Assembly: GCA_022702705.1 (NCBI GenBank)
Contig: CM040428.1
Span: 94,112,287-94,176,286 of the forward strand
Length of the DNA: 64,000 bases
Source of the DNA: Papilionanthe hookeriana x Papilionanthe teres
Taxonomy: Eukaryota; Streptophyta; Magnoliopsida; Asparagales; Orchidaceae
Direction: 5' to 3'
Under the pieces are notes generated by a model. The model did no database searches. It had not been told where the DNA came from and worked only from the letters and a program-made list of their open reading frames with translations. This document shows, in pieces, positions 11,515-23,221 of the stretch. Made by a program: the position numbers and the translations under genes. Position 1 is the stretch's first letter. The number at the start of each line of letters is the position of its first letter.

Positions 11515-12425
11515 ATGAGCCTCAAAAACTGGATAAGGGAGTACACTGGTTTCTCTTGTCTCACTGGAAATTTGAATTATCTTAAGGTCCCCCTTCTCAA
11601 AGGAAGAGTTAAGCAAACACACTTTGAATCCATCCTGCAAAAGATCCAATCTCAGTTGGCAAGCTGGTCTCATTCTTTCCTATCAAGTGGGGGAAGAATT
11701 ACCCTTCTCAAAAGCATACTCACAACCTTCCCATCTTATATTCTGCAGATGATCTCCATGACTAAATCTACCCAAGTACAAATGGAAAGAATTTTTAATA
11801 GGTTCTTATGGGCTGGGAAAAGGAAGCAGATTCATTGGTCATCCTAGCAGAAGGTGGCCAAACCTACTTGGGCTGGTGGTCTTGGCTTCAAAAGCTTGAA
11901 CCATCTTTCCTTAGTGAACCAATGCAAGTTGTGGATTAAATTCAAAGCACAGAACTCCTTGTGGGCAAAATTCATGAAAGGTAAATACTGCAAAGCTATA
12001 CATCCCTCTCTTGCTACTAGGAAAATTGGGGATTCCAGAATCTGGACTGCCATGTTAAAAGTCAGGGATAAAGCTGATTCTTTGGTCACCTGGGAGCTGG
12101 GGCATGGTAATCTGTCCTTTTGGTTGGACAGATGGTGTCCTGAGGAGTGGCTATCTCCTGCTCCTAATGTTCTGAAGGATCCTAATCTGAGTGTTGCTGA
12201 TTGTTGGGATAATGGTTCTTGGTCTCTGACAAAACTATACTCACTGGTCCAAACTTCTTCAGTTCAGCATATTACTTCAATTCCTATAATCATCCACAAG
12301 CCAGACAGAATCATATGGGCTGCTCACATAAACCAAAGTTTGTCTAAAGCAATTTATGATAAAGTTGTTAATCGGCGAGTATTCCCGGAGGTTCACTTAT
12401 CTGGAATAAATACCTCACCCCATCA
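11515..12425 (+). pseudogene. LINE 1 ORF2: thumb/connection region
   Basis: The frame contains VPLLKGRVKQTHFESIL and QLASWSHSFLSSGGRITLLK (about 11590-11715), wording typical of the region after the RT palm in plant LINEs. It then reads WAGKRKQIHW, a TAG at 11845-11847, and continues in the same frame with KPTWAGGLGFKSLNHLSL and later WELGHGNLSFWLDRW (about 12090-12135). The TAG lies where Trp is expected (TGG to TAG). Near 12400-12426 the frame changes again before the zinc-binding domain. Confidence 0.8.
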
Positions 12426-12887
12426 ATGTCGTTCTTCAGCTGGAAAATGCTCCACCATATTGTACCAACTGATGACCTGCTTAAACTTAAAGGCCTGAGG
12501 GGACCCTCCATCTGCAGACTATGTAGAAAGAGTGAGGAGTCTGTTAGGCATCTCTTCTTCCATTGCAGCTTTTCTCAGCAAGTTTGGACTCTATGCATAA
12601 AGTATTTCATGGTAAATCTGCTAACCCTGTCCTGGCTTAATTTCTGGGACAGTTGGTATGACTGGCAGAGGGCCAAGATGGGGCAAATTCCATTAATTCT
12701 TGCTTGGTTCATTTGGAAATGTAGAAACCACTCAGCTTTTGATGATCACAAACCTTGTGCAATCAAAGTGGCACACAATTGCATCAGTTTTATCAGGAAG
12801 CTGAGTAAATGGAAAGGCTTCCCTCAAATATGCCCCTTAAATACAGCGAGAGAAAAGACCCCCACTGCTATAACTTTAGTAACTTAG
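12426..12887 (+). pseudogene. LINE 1 ORF2: zf-RVT zinc-binding domain
   Basis: This is the cysteine/histidine domain that follows RT in plant LINEs. LKLKGLRGPSICRLC (about 12480-12523) supplies a C-x2-C pair, and RHLFFHC (about 12549-12570) supplies the His and Cys partners. An aromatic-rich stretch follows, with ILAWFIWKCRNHSAFD near 12700-12740, a usual pattern before the RNase H. The frame closes at 12887 and overlaps the RNase H frame, implying an indel near 12810-12890. The same module occurs in LINE 2 with clearly different residues (CVIC, SHLYFNC), so the two elements belong to different subfamilies. Confidence 0.85.
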
Positions 12888-13386
12888 CAACCCCCCAAAC
12901 ACCTTATATCAAAGCTAACACTGATGGTAGCTTCACTCCCTTGGGGGCTGGGGTGGGTGGGGTTTTTAGAAATCCCATGGGAAGGTGCATTCTTTTCTTC
13001 CAAATTCCAGTGGCTGCTAAGGATGCTCTTGAGGCTGAATTCATAGCTGTGTACTGGGCTTTCAAACTTGCATCATACTTTCATTGGAAATCTCTTATAG
13101 TGGAAGTAGACTCGTCCACTATCATCACTTCTATGGATACTGAAGAAGCCCTCCCTTGGCATCTTCAATTGTGGCTCAATAAAATCAGCAATCTTAAAGA
13201 CCAATGTATGCACCAATTTCAGTTCATATTCAGGGAAGGTAACAGACCAGCAAACTGGCTGGCAAGAAATGCCTTGGCTACTGGCATCAGTGACATCTCA
13301 GCCTCCATCCCCACTCCCCTAAATTATCTGCTGAATGGAGATCTGTTAGCAATTCCCAATATTAGATCCAACCCCCATACCTGTTG
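12809..13386 (+). pseudogene. LINE 1 ORF2: RNase H domain (RVT_3 type)
   Basis: Plant LINEs carry an RNase H that removes template RNA. The frame is open to TGA at 13385-13387. Catalytic residues are visible: Asp in NTDGSF (codon 13923 minus 1000, that is 12923), Glu in LEAEF (13037) and Asp in VEVDSS (13109). The fourth position, in EGNRPANWLA, is Asn (AAC at 13253) where the family usually has Asp. LINE 2 also has Asn there, so this seems inherited rather than local decay. It is the best preserved part of the element; the ATG at 12809 is only a frame start, since the domain would be made as part of ORF2. Confidence 0.85.
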
Positions 13387-13623
13387 ATTTACTGGTATTA
13401 TGGCACCATGGCTGGTTCTCTTTATCTCCTAGGTTTTCTTGTCCTGCTGGTGTACTTCATGGCTGTATTCCCTTTATAGGAGTGTTTTGTTGGCTAGAGC
13501 TTGTTGGCTTGTTGCCATGAGGGTATGTTATTTTTTGGATCCTTATGAGAGGAAGGTCAAGATGTATCTTGTAAGAACTATCTTTATTAACATGTAGGGA
13601 GCCTCTGCAGCTCCTTTCCCCAA
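13387..13623 (+). other. LINE 1 3' UTR
   Basis: About 235 bases of non-coding element sequence after ORF2, ending directly in the TA tract with no clear poly(A). The last 35 bases (ttattaacatgtagggag and a hairpin) match the end of LINE 2 (ttattaacatgtaaggag), which marks this as the true 3' end. Confidence 0.8.
13596..13616 (+). other. LINE 1 3'-terminal stem-loop
   Basis: GGAGC (13598-13602) pairs with GCTCC (13610-13614) around a 7-base loop; a G-T and an A-T pair can extend the stem. LINE 2 has a stem at the same place with different bases. Confidence 0.6.
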
Positions 13624-13654
<31 letters not shown>

Positions 13655-13664
13655 TATATATACA
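13624..13664. repeat. TA/CA microsatellite, right flank of LINE 1
   Basis: A TA run, then CACACA, then TA again, followed by gattatgagat. The following sequence matches copy B right after its TA/CA tract (42608 on), confirming it as target DNA rather than LINE. Confidence 0.85.
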
Positions 13665-14252
13665 TATTGATTATGAGATAGGTCTAAAGAACAAGAAAGA
13701 GAGGGCGGGAGAGTGAGATGGTAAGCGTGGGAGAGAGGGTAAGAGAGAGAGATAGAAGAAAGAGAAAGTGGAGAGAGAGGAAAAAGAAACAAGGAAATGT
13801 AGAGTAAGTAAATAGATGAAAAGAGAGCAACACAGGGAACTAAAGTGATTGAGAGAGAAAAAAGTGAGAGAAGATATGAGGTTGAGAAGAAAAGGAGGTA
13901 GGAATTCAAGGAGAGGAAGGGGGATAGAGAGAAAGATAGAGAAATAAAGAGAGAGGGAGAGAGCGTGACACAGGGAGAGAGAGAAAGAGAGAGAGAGGGG
14001 TTGGATAGGGGTGGGAAAGGGGTGGCAGAGGTGAGGGAGAGGGAGATGGAAAGAGTGGGAAGTTAAAATGCATGCGAGAGAGAGAAAGTGGGCGAGTGAT
14101 AGAGAGAGAGATAGGAGCAAGGGAAAGAGAAGAGGGGAAAGTTAAAGAGAGAAAGTGAGTTAGTGAAAGTAAGCGGGAGTGAGGGTGTGTGAGAGACAAA
14201 AGAAGAGAGAGCAGAAAAATGTGTTGGAGTGAAATTGAAGAGAGAGAGAGAG

Positions 14253-16581
14253 CAAGTGAGAGGGGTTGAGGGAGAAAGATAGAGATAATGAATTAGGGAG
14301 TGAGGGAGTGTGAGAGACAAACAAAGAGAGAATGTCAGAGAGTGGCAGAGAAAGGGAAGATGATAGAGTGAACAAGAGAGGTGAAGTGAGGGGGAGGGGA
14401 GGAGAGAGAGAGATAGAGGAAGGAAAGAGAGTGTGTGAGAGTGAGTGAGGGTTAGATTGTGGGAGAGAGGGAAATATGGATGGAGAAAGAAAAGAAGAGA
14501 TTATGTGTGAGAAAGTGGAAGAAGAGAGAGGCACAAGGAGAGAGGAGAGAGGGAAATAGAAGAGAATGAGTTAGAGAAGAGTGAGCAATAAAGGAGAAAG
14601 AGAAAGTTAACGAACAGTGAGAAACAGAGAATAATGGAGCAAATGAGGAAGAGAGAGTAAGAGAGATATAGGGAGAGAAGGAAAGGAGGGAAGATGGAGA
14701 AAGGGAGAGTGAGGGAAGATGGAGAAAGTGAGGGAAAATAAGATAACGAGAGAGAGAGAGACAGACAGAGAGAGTGGGAGAGCCAGAGAGGTCAATTGGA
14801 GAGAGCTTGAGAGAGAGAAATGGATGGATGTGAGAGAAATAGAGAAAGAGAGAGTGGGGGAATAGATGAATAGATAGTGAGAGCGAGATAACGATAGAAA
14901 GTGGAAGAGAGAATAAAGATTGTGAAAAAGTAAAGAGAGGGAGTAAAAGTGCTGAAGCTAAAGAAAGAGATTGGCGGAAGAAAGAGTAAGAGAAAGGGTG
15001 CAAGAGGTAATGATAGATGAAGCTAGAGACAGTTTGGGAGGGAGAAAGTGTGAGTGAGAGAGAAAGAGGGGGAGAGAAAGGGACAAAGAGGGCAAGAGAA
15101 AAAGAGAGACAGAGAAGAGATTGAGGGAGCCATAAACAGAGAGAGAAAAAATGAGAGAAAAGAAGTAAGGATAAATAGAGAAGTAAGCAAGGGAACATAT
15201 AGTGAATAAAGGAGGGAGGGCGGGAGCGAGGGATGGAAGGAAAGTTATAAATAATAATAGAGAAGAGGGGTGAGAAAGAGAGGAGATAGAGAATGAGAGG
15301 AAGGTAGTGAGATAGAGTGATGGATATAGGGAGATCAAGAATGAGTAAAGAGAGAGAAAAGAGAACAAGAGAGAGCATGAGAGTGAGCGAGAGAAATGAA
15401 ATAGAGTTAAGGACATAGTGAGAAAGGGAGAGAGTGAGAAAAAAAAGATCGAGGGCAAGAGTAAATAATAAAAAAAGATAGCAAGAGAGAGCAAGAGAAC
15501 GACACAGAGAGAGAAACATAATGTAGAGTGAGAGATATAGTAAGAATAGGAGAGAGTGAGAAGAGAGAGAGAGAGAGATAGAAGGCAAGATTAAGGCGAG
15601 AGTGAGAAAGGAGGAGAGAGGGAGAGAGCAAGTGGTTGAAAAAGAGAAAGGGAGTGAGGGAGTGAGAGAGAGTAAGAATGGTTTAAGAGTGAAAGAGAAA
15701 GCGAGAGAGGGAGAGAGAGAGAGAGAAATAGATGGTGAACAAGAAAGGAGCAAGGTTAAGAGAATGAGTGAGAAAGAGAGGAGAGAGGGACTGACATTGA
15801 GATAAAGAGAGTGGAATGGAGAAAAGTTATGGGGAGAGAAGGGGAGAGAAACAAAGAGAAGAGAATGTGGAGAAGAGAAAGCAAGAGAGAGGGTATGAGA
15901 GAGTGCAATGGAGAAAATAAGAGGATGGGAGGGAGATTGAGTGAGTGGGTGGAAGAGAAGAGAGATAGAGGAGAAATATATGAAGAAAGGGAGAAAGAGA
16001 GGCTAGGAGGGAGTGAAAGACGGATGGACAAAGGAGGAGAGATGGATCTGCGAGAGAAAATAATCAATAATGAGTTGGAGATAAAGGACGAGAGTGAAAT
16101 GTGAGAGCAATGGAGAGAGAGAGGATGGAGGGAGAGTAAGAAAGAGTGAGGGATAGAAGGAGAGTAAAGAGAGAGAAGAGAGGGTGATAAATAAATAAGC
16201 AAGATAGAGGGCAAGAGAGGGCAAGCAAACTACAAAGAGAGAAGAAATAGAGAGTGATGGAGTGAGTGAACTAGAAAAAAAGATATAGTAGGAGGGAGTG
16301 ATAGAGATTGAAGAGAGAGCTAGAGAAAGAAATGGAGAAAGAGAGATAGAAATAGAGAGAGAAGAGAGACTCAGAGAAGATAGAGCAAAAGATCAGGGTG
16401 AGATATAAAGAGAGGGAGATATAGATGAAGATATGGAGAGCGATGAACGGTGAGAGGGAGATAGAGAGAGATGGAAGTCGAGAGAGAGATAGAGAGAAGA
16501 AGGGAGGAAGAGACTAAGCGATGGATGGAGAGAAAGAGAGACCAAAGAGATAGGAGGGAGTGATAAAGAGAGAAAGAGAGA

Positions 16582-16616
<35 letters not shown>

Positions 16617-18770
16617 CGAAAGAGAAAGAAAAAGTGATAATTCATAAATTGAGAGATGAACGATAGAGTTGGAGTGTGAGAATGAGAAAGAAATTGGGAG
16701 GGAGTGAGAGATTGAAAAGTGGGAGTGAGAGAGTGAGGAAGAAGAGAGAGTGAGCGAAGATATGGAAAGCATGAGTGAGAGGGAGAGAGGGGGTAGAGAA
16801 TGAGATCTTGTGGTAGAGTGAACAGGAATGAACCAGAAGAGTGTGAGAGGGGGACAGTGATAGTGTCTGAGAGAGAGAATGATATATTAAGAGGTGGAGA
16901 GAGGAGGGCAAGATGGAAGCAAGTGATAGGGGAAGAGGGATAGAAAAGAGAGTAACATAAGTGAGAGTTGGTGAGAGTGTGAACATGGAGTGAGAAAGAA
17001 TGAAGGAGAGAGGGAGTAAGAGTGAGAGTGAAACTGAAGAGAGAGAAAGTGGGAGCGAGAATGAGAGAGAGTGTGAGATAAATAGAGAGAAGAGAGTGCA
17101 ACCAAATAAAGAGCGTGAGAGGGAGAGAGCGGGCAAGGGAGGGAGAAATAAAGAGAGAGATAAGGAGAGTGGGAGAGAGTGATGGAACAAGGGACTGAAA
17201 GGGGGAGGAAGAGCGAGAGAAAGGAAGTGAGGGATAATGGGAAGGTCAAAAGTGAGAGAAAGAAGAGACAGTGAGAGAGAAAGAGAGATGGAATAGAGAG
17301 TGAAGAGAGATAGTGGTAGTGATGGTGAAAGAGACACAAAGAGAGGAAGTGAGAGGGTTTAAATAAAGAATGTTAAAAAGAAAGTGAGAGAGGAAAGAGG
17401 CTTTAGGAAAATTGCATTAGAGTGAGAAACAAAGAGAGGGGAAGAACATGAGCATGGTGAGAGAGAGGGAGACAGAGAGCCAGAGGGAGGGAGGGAGAGA
17501 AGAGAGAAAAAGAGAGAGGGAGGGATGGAAGCAAGAGAGAGGGGAGAGAAAGTGGAGGATCGAATGAGAGAAAGAGTAAAAAAAAAGAGAGAAAAGAGAA
17601 AAAAAGGAGTTTAAAAGAGATTATAAATAGAAACGGGAATAGAGAGTGAGAAAAAGAGAGAGAGTGAGAGATAAAAATAGATAAGAGGATAAAGAGTGAC
17701 GAGAGAAAGATAGAGCATGGGAGTGAGAGGAGAGAGTCAGCGAGAAAGAACAAGATAATAAAGAATTTGAGCTAAGAGTGGGCAAGAGGGAGAAAGATTG
17801 AGAGAGAATGAGAGAGCGTATGAGTGTGTGAGATGGAGAGAGAAAAGTGAACTACATATGGGAGACAAAGAGAGGGCAGGAATGAGGGAGTGAGAATTAT
17901 AGATAGAGAGAGTGAGAGTGATAAAGAAAATAATAGTGAGAGAGGTAAAGAGATAAAGAGAGAAATAGGAAAAGATAGTGAGGGAGAAGAGGATATAAGA
18001 AAGGAAAGAGAGAGAAGAACAGGAGAGCAAAGAAGATAATAGGAGGGTGGTAAGTTAGAGAGAGTGTGAGCTAGGGTGAGGAAGAGAAGAGAGAGAGATA
18101 GAGAGTGAGAGAATGAAGGAGAGAGTGAGGGAGGGATCAAGAGATATATGTAGGTAGAGAGTGAGAGAGTGAGAACAAGATTAAGGAAAAGAGATTGAGT
18201 GTGAGAGAGAAGTGTGAGAGAATGTAAGAAATAAAAAGAGAGAAGAGACACGGATGGATAGACATAAAAGTTGGAGAGTGAGAGAGAGATTGTGTGTGTG
18301 TGTGAGGACGATGGATTGAGAGAGAAATTTAATAGAAAGAGTAAGAGAAGGGTGAGCAATAAAAGAGAAAGAAAGAGAGAATAAGAGATTGGGAGAGATA
18401 TAGGCAGAGAAGGAGAATGAGGGGAGATAGAGAAAGAGATAGTTAGCAAGAGAGAGAGGGAGGAGAATAAGAGATTGAGAGAGAAAATGAGCGAGAGATG
18501 GAGAGAGGAAGGCCAAGAATGGAAATTGGGAGGGATTGTAAGAGAGAGAAAAGAAGGAGGGAAGTGAGAGAAATAGAGAAAGAGGGTGGGGGATAGAGAA
18601 AGAGAGAGAGAAGAGTAATAGAAAAGTTGAACGAAAATAAAGAGTGCGACTGAATAGCGAAAGAAAGTGAAAGAGAGAATAGAGGGTGTGAAAGAGATAA
18701 AGCAAGGTAGTATGAGTGAAAGTGAAGATGTAGAGAGTGGGTGAAGTGAGAATAATAAAAAAGAAGCAAG
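14253..18770. repeat. 4.5 kb purine-rich segment missing from copy B
   Basis: Homology to B follows to gaaattgaagagagagagag (about 14232-14252) and resumes at aatgacagatggagcaag (about 18777). In B these two are joined at about 43190 within a GA run. The content is ordinary purine repeat like its surroundings, with no mobile-element ends, so deletion from B through GA microhomology fits better than insertion into A. Confidence 0.75.
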
Positions 18771-21700
18771 AGAGAGAATGACAGATGGAGCAAGAGAAAG
18801 GGTTGGGGAGAGCAATAGAAGAGTGTGATCTTGGAGGAAGAAAAAGAGAAGGAATGTAGGAATATTAGAGAGAGAAACAGAAGGGAGAGGAAGAGGGAGA
18901 GAATAAAATAGAGAAAAGAGAAAGTGAGGGAAAAGAGAGCAGGAGATAGGGAAAGAGTGAGTGAGTGAGATAGGGAGTAAGGGAGAGGGAGATAAGGAGA
19001 TTAGGAGGAAGAGAGGGATGAAGGGAGTGCAAGAGAGAGGCTATGAATGAAAAGGGAGCGTCGAAAGAGAAAGATAGAAGATAGAGAAAAAGAGAGATAA
19101 AAAGAGGTGGAATAGAGAGTGAGATGGAGAGTGGGAGAGAGTGAGTGAGAAAGAGAGATAGGAGGAGGTAGTGAGAGGGTTCAATTATAGCAGGAAAGAG
19201 AAAGGAAAGGAGAGTGAGAGAGAGAGTGACAAGAGAGATCAGGGAAGATCGAGTAAGACTAAGTGAATGAGGGGTACAAATAGAGGTAGAAGAGGAGAAT
19301 GATGAGAGCAAGAGGGAGCAAGGGATAGCGAGGGAGATGGAGAGGGATAAAGGTAGAGAGAGAGGGAAGGAGGGAGAGAAGAGAGAGAATTTAAGCGGGA
19401 GGGATGGAAAAGAGGAGAGAAAGAGTGGGAATAAAGTGAGAAAATTACGAGGAAAGAGAGAAGAGAGAGAATCAAAGGTGAGTGTAAAAGAGAGTACATT
19501 ATAGAAAAAGAGAATAAATAGTGAGAAGAGAGAGTGAGAGTGCACGAGAGAGAGTAGAAAGAGGGGAGAGAGATGAGCGATAGTGGGAGTGAAAGTGTTA
19601 GATGATATATATAGAGTGGAAGAGAGAAAGAGGAAGGGAGAGTATGTGAGAGCATGATAAGAAGAGAGAGTGAGATAAAGTATGAGAGTAGGAGGTGGAG
19701 AGAATGATGCTTAAATCTAGAGGGACAGAGCGAGAGAAGAAAATAAAGGAGGGACAGAGGGAGAGAAGAGGAGAGGAAGGGAGTGAAGGAGGAAGTGAGA
19801 GTGAGAGAAATATAGGGGGAGAAGGAGAATGCGAGAAGATAGAAATAGAGAGAGTGAGCAAGCGAGAGAGAGGGAGAATAATAGAATGAGAGAGAGAGAG
19901 AGAACGAGAGAGAGATGGAGTGAGAGAGTGCGAGAAAGGGAAGTAAGAGGGAGCATGAGAGAGAGTGACGTTGGAGGGAGTGAAGAAAAAGAGAAAGAGT
20001 GGAGGGATGGAGGAAGAGAAGGGAGTGAGAGGAGTAAGAGAGAAGCTAACAGAGAATAAAGAGTGCGAGCGAGATAGTGATAGAAAGTGGAAGAGAGAAT
20101 AGAGAGTGTGATGGAGATAAAGAGAGGGAGTAGGAGTGAGAGTGAAGCTGAAGAGAGAGTGGAGAAGAGAGTGCAAGAGAGAGAGCATGTGAGAGGAAAA
20201 GTTAGAGAGGGGAAGGGAGAGAGAGAGGCGAGCGAGGAAGTAAGAGTGAGAGAGAAATTAAAGAGTGCGAGGGAGCATGGAAGGGAGAGAGAGACAAAGC
20301 AAGGCAGAAATAGAGAAAGAATGGAGAGAGGAAAAAGAAGCGAGGAAAGAGAGAGGGAGCTAGAGAGATAAAAGAGAGCGGAGTAAGGAGAGAGGGAGAG
20401 GAGAGAAAGTAATAAGCAATGACAACAAAGGGTGGGTTAGAGAGAGAAGAAAAAACGTGAGGAAGGGAGAAAGAGTTAGCATGATGGATATAGGAAGAAA
20501 GAGTGGGCAAAGGGAGAGAAAAGAGAGCAAGAGAGAGTGAGAAAGTGAGAGAGAGAAACATAAGAGAAAGTAGGCGACATACTGAGAAAGGGAGGGAGTG
20601 AGACAGAGAGATAGAGGGCAAGAGCAAGGGAGAGAGTGACGAAAGGGAGGAGAGAGATATATGGAGAGAGATTGAAGAGAGAGGGGAGAGAGGAAAAGAT
20701 AGTAATATGGAGATAGGGAGGGAGAGTAAGAGAATGAATGAGAAGGGGAGAAGAAGAGATGGAGATGGAGAGGGTGAGGGAGAGGGCAGAGTGGGAGAGA
20801 CATTGAGAGAGAGAGAGTAGTGGGAGGGTTATGGAGGGAGAGAATAAGAAAGAAAAGATCAGAGAGAGAGCAAGATGTGAGAGCAATTGAAAGAGTATGT
20901 GTGAGGGAGGGAGAGTGAGAGAGAGAATTAAAGATAGAGGGAGAGAAAGAGTGAGTGAAGAGAGAGAAGAGAGGGAGATAATAGAAAGAGCAAGAGAGAA
21001 ACATAGAGGGTGAAAAAGCGAGAAAAGAAATAACAATGAGAGATGAAATAGAAAGTGAGAGAGTGATAGATCAATATAGGGAGTGAAGATAGGTGTTAAA
21101 GATTGAATGGGAGGGAGAGATAGTTAGGCAGAAGAAATAGAGAGAGAAGAGAAACTCAGGAAAGATTGAGCAAAAAATAGTGAGTGGGAGGTAGAGAGCA
21201 GAAGCTATAAGGTGTTAGAGAATAATGCGAGAGAGAGTGAGGGAGTGAGAGAGAAAGATATATTAAGAAAGTGGGATTGAGTGAGAAGAAGGTAAAGAGA
21301 GTAAGACATATGAAGAGAGAAGGAGAGAAGGAGGGAGTAAAAGTGGGAGAGTGAGAGAGGAAGAGATGTGTGAGAGAATGTGATAAATAATGAGAGAGAG
21401 AAGAGGTAGAAAGAGTGAAAGACAGAGGGAGAGGTGGGAGTTGGATTGAAAGAGAGAGAGAAGTTGGGAGAGAGGGAGAGCAATAGAGTGAGGGATTGAG
21501 TGAGAGAAAAAGAGAGAATAAAGGGCAACATAAGAGAGATCTAAAGATTGAGAAAGAAAGATATAATAGAGATTGTGAGAGAGAGCATGCTTGGTAAAGA
21601 GAAAGAAATAGAGAAATAGATAGAGAGAGGATATGAGAAAGATTGAAGTGAGAGAGGGACCAAGAGAAAGAGAGTGTGGGAGAGAAATAGAGAGTGCTGG

Positions 21701-23210
21701 AAGATAGAGCAAGAGCGAGTGAGAGAGAAGGGGAAATAGAGGGAGAGCAAAAGAATGAATGATAAATAGTGTGCCTCTCTCTTAAAGAAGAGAGAACAAA
21801 AGAGAGGAATGGAAGAGAGGTATGGAGCAAATGAGAGGGAAGGAAAAAGATTGATTGAGTGTAAGAGGAGAGAGAAGAGAGATAGGGGAAAGGGAGAAGG
21901 AGAGGGAAGGAGGGAGGAACTGAGATAGGGAGGGAGAGTAAGAGAATGAGTTAAAAGAAGAGAAGGAGAGAGGGAGATGAAGAGGGAGAAAGGGAGAGAG
22001 ATTGAGAACGAGAGCATGGGATGGAGGGTAGTAGAGGAAGAGAATGATAGAGAAAGAATGGGAGACAGTGCGAGAGAATGGGGAGAGGGAGCGAGAGAGA
22101 AATAGAGAAAAGAGAGCAGAGATAGGGAATGAGAGAGAGCGATAGAGAAAAAGAGAGGGAGAGTGAGGGAGTAACAAGTGATCGCAAAAGGAGAGAGAGG
22201 AATAAAGGGAGGGAGGGATGGATTGAAACAGGAAGTTATTGAAGAGGAAGGAGAGATGTATGAGAGAAAATAGTAAATAGTGAGAGGATGTGAGGAGAGA
22301 GAGCATGATGTGAGAGCGATTGAGAGTAGTGTGTAAAGGAGGGAGTGTGAGAGAGACTGTGATAGATAGAGGGAGAGAAAGACTGAGTAAAGAGAGGGAA
22401 GAGAGGGAGATAGAAGAAAGATCAAGACAGAGAGATAATGAGGGGACAAAAATGAGCATACAAATAATAAAGAGAGATGAAATAGAGAGTGAGAGAGACA
22501 TAGCAAGAGAGGGAGTTAAGATAGGGATTGAAGAGTGAGTAATGAGAGAGGGTAAGGCAGAAATCGAGAGAGAAGAATGACACAGAGAAGATAGAGCAAA
22601 ATCTAATGAGTGAGAGGTAGATAGAGGGAGATATTGAGGAAAATATGGAGAATGAGGGAGGGAGAAAAGACATAGCAAGAGAATGAATTAATGAAAGAGG
22701 GAGAGAGGGGGAGGAAGAGAGTGAGAGATGGTTGGAGAGAAAGAGTGAGTAAAGTAATAAAAGAGTGATAAAACAGAGAAGAAGAGAGTGTGTCAATGAG
22801 AGCAAGAAGAGAGCAATTGAGAAAAAAAAGTGATAAAGCATAAATAGAGAAATGAGCAAGTGAGGAAGAGAGAGATGGACGCAGAGAGTGAGAGGGATGG
22901 AAGAGAGTGGGTGTGAGAGAGGAAGATAGATTGAAGGAAGATATGGAGAGAGAGAGTGAGAGAGATCTAGATAAGGGGTACAGAATGAGATTTAGTGGGA
23001 GAGAGAGGGGAGATGAATTGGAAGAGAGTTAGAGAGAGAAAGAGGGGGAGAGTGTGTGTGAGAGAGAAAGAGAGAAAGAGGGACGGAGAGGGAGAGAAGG
23101 AATGAAAGGTGTGGGGAGAGTGGGAGAGAAAGATTGAGAGGAGAGAGAGGAGCGAGCGTAAGCAATAGAGAGTTTACATGGAGTGAGAAAGAGAGAGGGA
23201 ATGAAGGAGT

Positions 23211-23220
23211 AAGTATAAGA
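23211..23220. repeat. Target-site duplication of LINE 2, left
   Basis: The sequence aagtataaga lies directly before the element. The identical 10 bases follow its 3' end at 24738-24747. Copy B has this site once. Confidence 0.9.
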
Positions 23221-23221
23221 T

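Larger units (their letters stand above)
7520..13623 (+). mobile_element. Nearly full-length, degenerate plant L1-type LINE (LINE 1)
   Basis: A 6.1 kb non-LTR element on the + strand with normal, mixed base composition. Its order is a very short leader, ORF1 (DUF4283-like, CCHC knuckle, Pro/Ser tail), ORF2 (endonuclease, reverse transcriptase, connection region, zf-RVT, RNase H), and a 3' UTR with a terminal hairpin. There are no LTRs. Every long frame is broken by stops or 1 nt indels, so it cannot encode an active enzyme. Copy B of the host duplication has no insertion here, only a TA/CA tract, which shows the element entered copy A after duplication. Because the target is (TA)n, exact ends and target-site duplication cannot be fixed to the base, and a small 5' loss is possible. 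Confidence 0.95.
13665..23220. repeat. Purine-rich domain R4
   Basis: A 9.5 kb G/A-rich + strand with no gene. It includes a box 5 at about 17831-17895, box 4 at about 19050-19200, and box 1 at about 20870-20990 and 22270-22410. Its partner in copy B is 42608-47640, except that 14253-18770 has no B counterpart. Minus-strand frames here are Leu/Ser-rich artefacts. Confidence 0.85.

Noticed and set aside
9831..11673. Minus-strand frames inside LINE 1 (for example 9831-10040 and 11419-11673)
   Set aside because: Shadows of ORF2 on the opposite strand, with no recognisable domain.
13624..13664. Poly(A) tail of LINE 1
   Set aside because: The TA/CA pattern continues into target sequence found in copy B; no A run separates it from the 3' UTR.
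14253..18770. A further transposon inserted in copy A
   Set aside because: No terminal repeats, target duplication or coding domains, and composition equals its surroundings; deletion from B is simpler.
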